NCBI GenBank assembly: GCA_015680905.1
Contig: CM027377.1
Location: forward strand, 12,796,501-12,860,500
DNA: 64,000 nt
Reading direction: 5' to 3'
From: Coptis chinensis
Lineage: Eukaryota; Streptophyta; Magnoliopsida; Ranunculales; Ranunculaceae
Shown: positions 59,600-64,000 of the stretch, piece by piece
How positions within the stretch are numbered: the first letter of the stretch is position 1
Layout: every line of letters begins with the position of its first letter
Position numbers and translations under genes: made by a program
Notes under the pieces: model-generated
The model's input: the letters and a program-made list of their open reading frames with translations, nothing else
Database searches by the model: none
What the model was told of the DNA's origin: nothing

Positions 59600-59800
59600 T
59601 TGATGGATATGATGTTTGCATGAATGTTTGAATGGAATTTAATGTTTAGGGTTTAGGGTTTAATGTTTGAATGGAATTTTATGTATGGATGAATTTGATG
59701 AATGAGAGTGTTTGATATCCCGATGTTTGAGAAAAAGTGGAATTTGATGAATGAGAGTGTTTGATATTTGATGTTTGAATGGAAAAGTGGAATTTGATGA
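59600..59800. repeat. ~60-bp tandem repeats with telomere-like words
   Basis: GTGGAATTTGATGAATGAGAGTGTTTGATA recurs two to three times (in pieces of at most 20 bases: GTGGAATTTGATGAATGAGA, then GTGTTTGATA). TTTAGGG occurs twice in a row at 59646-59660, a short telomere-type motif and not a telomere. Confidence 0.7.
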
Positions 59801-59847
59801 ATATGAAAGTGTTGTAAAACAAAACGAATTTTGAAAAATTTTCTTCC

Positions 59848-60107
59848 AAACGACCAGTACCAAGATCGTTTGGCATAAAGGCCAAACGACCTCGCCAGAT
59901 CGTTTTTCCTTTAAACCAAACGACCACGCAGATCGTTCGCTTTTAATCTCAAACGACCCGGCCGATCGTTTTGTATAAAGGCCAAACGACATGGCCACAT
60001 CGCTTGGTATAAAGGCCAAACGACATGACCACATCGTTTGGCCTTTAGACCAAACGATCCGGCCGGGTCGCTTTTGTATTAAAGCCAAACGACTTCACCG
60101 TAGTTTC
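59848..60107. repeat. Palindromic 34-bp-period array (left), 8 units
   Basis: The units start at 59848, 59884, 59918, 59951, 59984, 60018, 60052 and 60087. Each has AAACGAC, 8 bases with a GGCCA-like core, then (A/G)TCGTTT, so each is an imperfect palindrome. A matching array with the same period lies at 63641-63868, on the other side of the MULE coding region. Confidence 0.9.
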
Positions 60108-60139
60108 GGTCATTATTGACAACATACTTAACATTATTT

Positions 60140-60530
60140 CAAATCACTTTCGATTAAGGGTCCGAATCAACTAGTCGATCACTGATTGCCATCCGAATCA
60201 ACTTAGTCGATCATTCGATTTCAAAATCACTCGATTGACGTCCGAATCAACTTAGTCGATCGCTCTATTTCCAAATCACTCGATTGCCGTCCGAATCAAC
60301 TTAATCGATCACTCGATTTCCAAATCAAATCAAATAAAAGCTCTAACATTATTTCCAAATAACAAAAAAATAAAATAAAATTACATTTGTTCCAAATTAC
60401 ATCAAAATATCAAATTACATCAATATATCACTTAGTCGATTGCTCGATTTCAAAATCACTCGATTGCCATCCGAATCAACTTAGTCGATTACTCGATTTC
60501 CAAATCAAATCAAATAAAAGCCCTAACATT
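60140..60530. repeat. Tandem repeats with CGAATCAACTTAGTCGATC
   Basis: Units of about 60-65 bp (CGATTGCCGTCCGAATCAAC, TTAGTCGATCGCTC, ATTTCCAAATCA) occur at least four times between 60140 and 60340, and once more at about 60430-60510, after an AT-rich spacer. Confidence 0.85.
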
Positions 60531-60989
60531 GATAACATAAAAATCAAATCAAATTACACTTGTTCCAAATTACATCAAAATACAAATTATATCAAAATAT
60601 CATATCGACAACATACAAACAACTTAATCGAAAACATGTACTGTTGGGTCTTCAACAAGCTCCTTCTCCCATATTAAATTGGGAATGTTCAATGCCATAA
60701 ATTGCAATTGCCTTCTTCACAAGGCCAAATTCCAACTTTCAAAGAATATCATATCGAGCTCTAAGCCATTGGTGATTATCGAGGAACCGGACAATCTTCA
60801 ACAAGTTCAACATTGACAAAATGATTTCCACCAATATGTATGCTTACCCAACACTTGGGTCACTCTCTGAGGATTTGCTTGGGTTCTCAGCCGGCATGAG
60901 AAGAAAGCACCGACGAGCTCCTAAATGCATAAGGACAACATTAAATCTTGAAGCAAATAAGTATCCAAAGAAAAGGCATGCTCATCCAC

Positions 60990-61289
60990 TTATTTAAGGG
61001 GTGTGTAATCTTCTTCATGTAGGATTTCCTTCATCGAATAAAACCTCACTTTGATTGTACAAAGTACAATAAAGGGGAGGTTGTCGATAAGCTCTTCGCA
61101 CAACTCCCTTCTCATCCGTGGGCATTCTTCTTGACTTCTTCCTAATGCAATGCAGAAAGCTCTATAACCGCAGGTTGCCATCGCCAACAGGTCATGGACT
61201 CTAACAATGTATTTATGTATTTCTTCGGGAATATCCAACCCGTAATCTTTAGGACCCCTCGTATTTCCAAAGTCTAAGCCATCTCTCAC
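60990..61289 (-). pseudogene. OTU-like cysteine protease segment of the MULE
   Basis: This 99-codon frame matches the start of OTU domains. The usual DGNCGYRA reads MATCGYRA, so the catalytic Cys is present but the Asp-Gly before it is changed. The ALGRSQEE..RRELCEEL helix is typical of plant MULE-associated OTU proteins. The catalytic His end is not visible. Confidence 0.65.
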
Positions 61290-61309
61290 ATTTCGGTGGT
61301 GTGGACCGC

Positions 61310-61510
61310 TTTTGGAGAAGGCTTATTTCGTGGTGTGGTTGTTTTTTTGTGTTTTGGGAGAAGGTTTATTTCTTGGTGTGGTTGTTTTGGTGTTTTGGAG
61401 AAGGCTTATTTGTTGGTGTGGTGTGGATGTTTTGGGTTGGTAGTTTTGGAGAAGACTTCTTTCTTGGTGTAGTGTGGGTGTTTTTGGGTGGCATGTGTTT
61501 GTTTGTGGCG
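61310..61510 (-). repeat. Coding-type ~55-60-bp repeat in the MULE linker
   Basis: GGAGAAGGCTTATTTCTTGGTGTGG-like units occur four times on the plus strand. On the minus strand they encode HTTP-(R/T)NKPSPK-type repeats in the linker before the OTU segment. Confidence 0.7.
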
Positions 61511-62610
61511 ACGACCCACTCTTCATGGTCACGTTGAGAATGTTCAAAATGAGATGGATCTCGCTTTGAAGAGTTATCATCTCCAGCTTTGAAGCTTTTC
61601 TCGCTACAGCTACCTTCGGCCGACCTTTGGTTTTGCTTCCTCACAAAGGCGGTACTAGCCATGTACTTTCGGGTACGGCAATCTCCATAAGCTTCCTAAT
61701 CATAACCCTCTCGCTTCTTCTTAAAACCATTGCAAACCTATTCATGAACAAGTCCATCGAAGGTGCAACATCGGGACCAACACCCACCGACACATTGGGG
61801 AAGAAGACATAATGTTTTCCAAAAAAGGGGTCGGTAGCGATCAAAGGGATGGACCGCTCTTGCTCTTCAAACTCAATTAATTCATGAGCACATGGCGTCC
61901 ATGGCTCGTCGCGCAAATAGCACCAACACCTTATCTCTCCATCTTTAACACGCTTTTACGCTGGGTATCTATTTCTTCAAATAACAAGTCTAAACACTTC
62001 ATGCGGAGACAAGGCCTCCGAAGTTCACGAAACAAAGGAATCCGTGGTGGTGCCGAAGTTACAATCATACTTCTCTCGAAGGTAGCTCTACTCTCCGGAC
62101 ATCCGGATCTCTAGAATCGGGTGGATTAAGCTAAACATACTCAAAAAAATCATGACAGTTTGCATTTCCTAGTACACGCTTCACCGAGCATGAGACCGCT
62201 TCAACTCTATTGGTCGTTGTACTCCCAAAGTGAATGTGTTGGTCAGTCCAACAACATACTGAATCGATCCCCTGTGAGGAAACCAAGTCTCGCGAAATAG
62301 CAAACAAAATTGAGTACTTTCAACCCCAATAATATTTTTCCAAATCATCCCATCTACGCTGAAAATAACCTCTGTCTTCGATTTGACTACAGGTGTTCCA
62401 CGAGAACTGGCCCTTCTCTACAAGTTCTCAGTAGTTGGAAAAATATCGTAAATTTTTGAAAGGACGACGTAGCGATATGCCATCTACATAGATGCTTGTG
62501 TGCGTTAGGAAAAACTCGTCACGCACACTCATCGTGGCTATGTCCCCGCCGACACGATCACAGATGGGCTTATGTCACCAAGCAAGCCACTAAAATGATG
62601 CAGGACCCAC

Positions 62611-62802
62611 TCATAGTCGACTGTTGTTTCGTGACAAGCAAAAGACTGACACACGGTGAAAGATTTCCACGCTGAAGTCACCCCAACAAACTGTAACGAA
62701 AGGCCACCGATACACGTTAGTTTTGTAGGTAGCGTCTAACATGAAAAAAACCGTTGGAAAAGTCCGGAGCCAACTTAACACCTTCGGATGGGCCCATAAC
62801 AA
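62611..62802 (-). pseudogene. MULE transposase catalytic segment
   Basis: The frame carries PKVLSWLRTFPTVFFMLDAT with YKTN, the best-conserved part of MULE transposases around the first catalytic Asp. Similarity continues past the frame end in another frame (SFACHETTVDYEWVLHHFSG at about 62640-62580), so the segment is interrupted. Confidence 0.75.
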
Positions 62803-63109
62803 TCCCGCTATCTCCTCAGATTCTCATCCCCGCTCAACTCCTCAAAATAATGTTCTTTTGCTAACAACTCACGCACTCAGAATTGTGTTAGACCGCTCAT
62901 ATCCATTTCCTCACCTTCGCGCTGCGATTAGGAGACTTAGGATATACTAGAGATGTTATCATGATACCTATTCTTGATGGAATCCAATATTTGTTTAGGT
63001 TTTATTCCACACTTACTCATCTCTCGACAAATACCGAACTCGAACGGTTAGTCGAGTAGCAAATGCATGTCCTTCAAGGGTCTTCGCCAATGGATGGTTG
63101 TGAACACCA

Positions 63110-63400
63110 TTAAGAATCCATAATTTTCCAACTATCGACAAGTGCCGCGTTGAAAACACCTTTTAACTTAAATGGACATCCCGATTTCTTGGTTCCCGAC
63201 CTTCTCTTATTAGCCTTCTTCTTCCTTCCTTCTTGTGTGACCGATACACACCCGAGCACTCGCAAGCCAAATTCAATCTTGCTACTCGGTTTCCTTTTGG
63301 CACACTCACTTTTCAATGACCACAACAACATTAACTTGTCTTCCTCTAGCGGTTGCCCAATCGATTGCCTCGCTAACGTGTATGAAAGACCTAAACACAT
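63110..63400 (-). pseudogene. FAR1-like DNA-binding segment of the MULE
   Basis: This 96-codon frame has the basic stretch GRKKKANKRRSGTKKSGC and CPFKLKGVF of FAR1/FHY3-type WRKY-GCM1 zinc-binding domains. The closing HNH motif lies just beyond in another frame. Confidence 0.65.
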
Positions 63401-63640
63401 AAAAACAACAACTATTATTAATACACTAATAAAATTATATTTAGAAAATTTAAAAAAAAAATGAAATCAATGCCTACTCAATCATACCTCTTCCGTAGTA
63501 AAAATTTCTGTTGTATCACTTAAAATCGGTTGACAATCCACATCATTCGAGTTTGCAGAAGATCGGTTCCCGGATAGCGGCAAAGAATTCTACATATAGA
63601 AGAATAAAACAAGAGTCTCAAACAATTTGCATTTAGTTTC

Positions 63641-63868
63641 AAACGACCCACCCATGTAGTTTCATCAAGAGTCCAAACGACCCGGCCATGTAGTTCTATA
63701 GTGTAATGAAACGACCTGGCCATGTAGTTCTATAGTGTAATGAAACGACCCAGCCATATCGTTTTCTAGTGTTCTCAAACTACAACGCTATGTCGTTCCG
63801 TCATGTTCTCAAACTACATGCCCATGTCGTTTTATAGTGTTCCCAAACGACCTAGCCATGTCGTTTGG
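63641..63868. repeat. Palindromic 34-bp-period array (right), 7 units
   Basis: The units start at 63641, 63674, 63709, 63743, 63777, 63811 and 63845. The last is perfect: AAACGAC, CTAGCCAT, GTCGTTT. Others have one arm changed (for instance TGTAGTTC). Spacers such as TATAGTGTAATG differ from those of the left array, but the period and central GGCCAT core agree. Confidence 0.9.
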
Positions 63869-63869
63869 G

Positions 63870-64000
63870 CTCGGGTTTTGCATTAATTCATTTTGCATCC
63901 ATTCATTCATTCATTCAATCAATCAAGTGTTTTGTATTCATTTTAATCAAGTGTTACCTCATTATTTAGGTTTGCATTTTGTCGTCGAAGATTTCTCGAA
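63870..64000. other. Window end, possible outer part of the MULE
   Basis: It contains an (ATTC)n-like short run (CATTCATTCATTCATTCAAT) near 63900. The MULE terminal repeat may lie beyond the window. Confidence 0.3.

Larger units (their letters stand above)
60990..63470 (-). mobile_element. MULE (Mutator-like) coding region, FAR1-like and OTU-bearing, decayed
   Basis: Reading the minus strand, 63400-63110 encodes a FAR1-type DNA-binding segment (KKKANKRRSGTKKSGCPFKL), and its HNHPLAKTLEGHAFATRL end continues in the next frame near 63090. The sequence 62802-62611 encodes the MULE transposase core (AHPKVLSWLRTFPTVFFMLD, where the D is the first catalytic Asp, then TYKTNVYRWPF). The sequence 61916-61641 is an unassigned domain, and 61662-61323 a Pro/Thr/Lys-rich linker with internal repeats. 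The sequence 61289-60990 is an OTU-like cysteine protease segment (YIVRVHDLLAMATCGYRA keeps the catalytic Cys, then ALGRSQEECPRMRRELCEEL). OTU-carrying MULEs are known in plants. Several stops and frame shifts make this copy inactive. Palindrome arrays flank it. Confidence 0.75.

Noticed and set aside
59640-59665. Telomere repeats (TTTAGGG)
   Set aside because: Only two adjacent units occur, within a local tandem repeat, so this is not a telomere or a clear interstitial telomeric array.
59660-60088. 142-codon minus-strand frame with repeated Trp/Arg units
   Set aside because: It is a translation of the palindromic 34-bp array. The unit lengths are not multiples of three and no matching frame exists on the other array.

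Overview
The window is nuclear DNA of a flowering plant, most likely a eudicot. It is AT-rich, its genes have GT-AG introns, and it carries plant-specific families: GT61 glycosyltransferases, plant nucleoredoxins with a DC1 finger, a pectin methylesterase with a PMEI pro-region, and plant mobile domain (PMD) and FAR1-type MULE sequences. I cannot name the genus. No tRNA, rRNA, CRISPR or organelle DNA was recognised.

Layout. 1-14.8 kb is repeats: TIR elements sitting in TA runs, three degenerate Helitron-like copies, two LINE tails, LTR-type remnants, and a dead pectinesterase gene between inverted ~150-bp arms that is split by a 3.6-kb solo LTR. 15-23.5 kb holds two intact tandem GT61 glycosyltransferase genes, each with a short membrane-anchor exon and one long catalytic exon. 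24.8-42.2 kb is the gene-rich core: four paralogous C2H2 (U1/matrin-type) zinc-finger genes, all on the minus strand (called ZF-A to ZF-D here), with two tandem plus-strand nucleoredoxin genes between ZF-A and ZF-B. 42.3-51.4 kb is a MITE and hAT graveyard, including a 1-kb TIR element that carries an ACC minisatellite. 51.5-54.3 kb is a second solo LTR with a perfect 5-bp target duplication. 54.4-64 kb holds a decayed PMD gene (plus strand) and a decayed MULE (minus strand) with FAR1-like, MULE transposase and OTU-protease segments. The MULE lies between two arrays of 34-bp-period palindromic repeats.

How the genes relate. The GT61 pair are Golgi type II enzymes of cell-wall polysaccharide decoration, and they share a promoter block. 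The nucleoredoxins have lost the redox motif of their first thioredoxin fold but keep it in the second. Copy 2 has one in-frame stop. The zinc-finger genes share a three-exon plan and a conserved second-exon motif, then diverge: A has one finger, B two, C two fingers behind a 12-unit 25-residue repeat, and D the same kind of repeat with its second finger decayed.

The most interesting items are the coding minisatellite in ZF-C and ZF-D, and the matched palindrome arrays around the MULE. Exon boundaries were set by hand from splice consensus, open frames and comparison of paralogs, with no transcript evidence.
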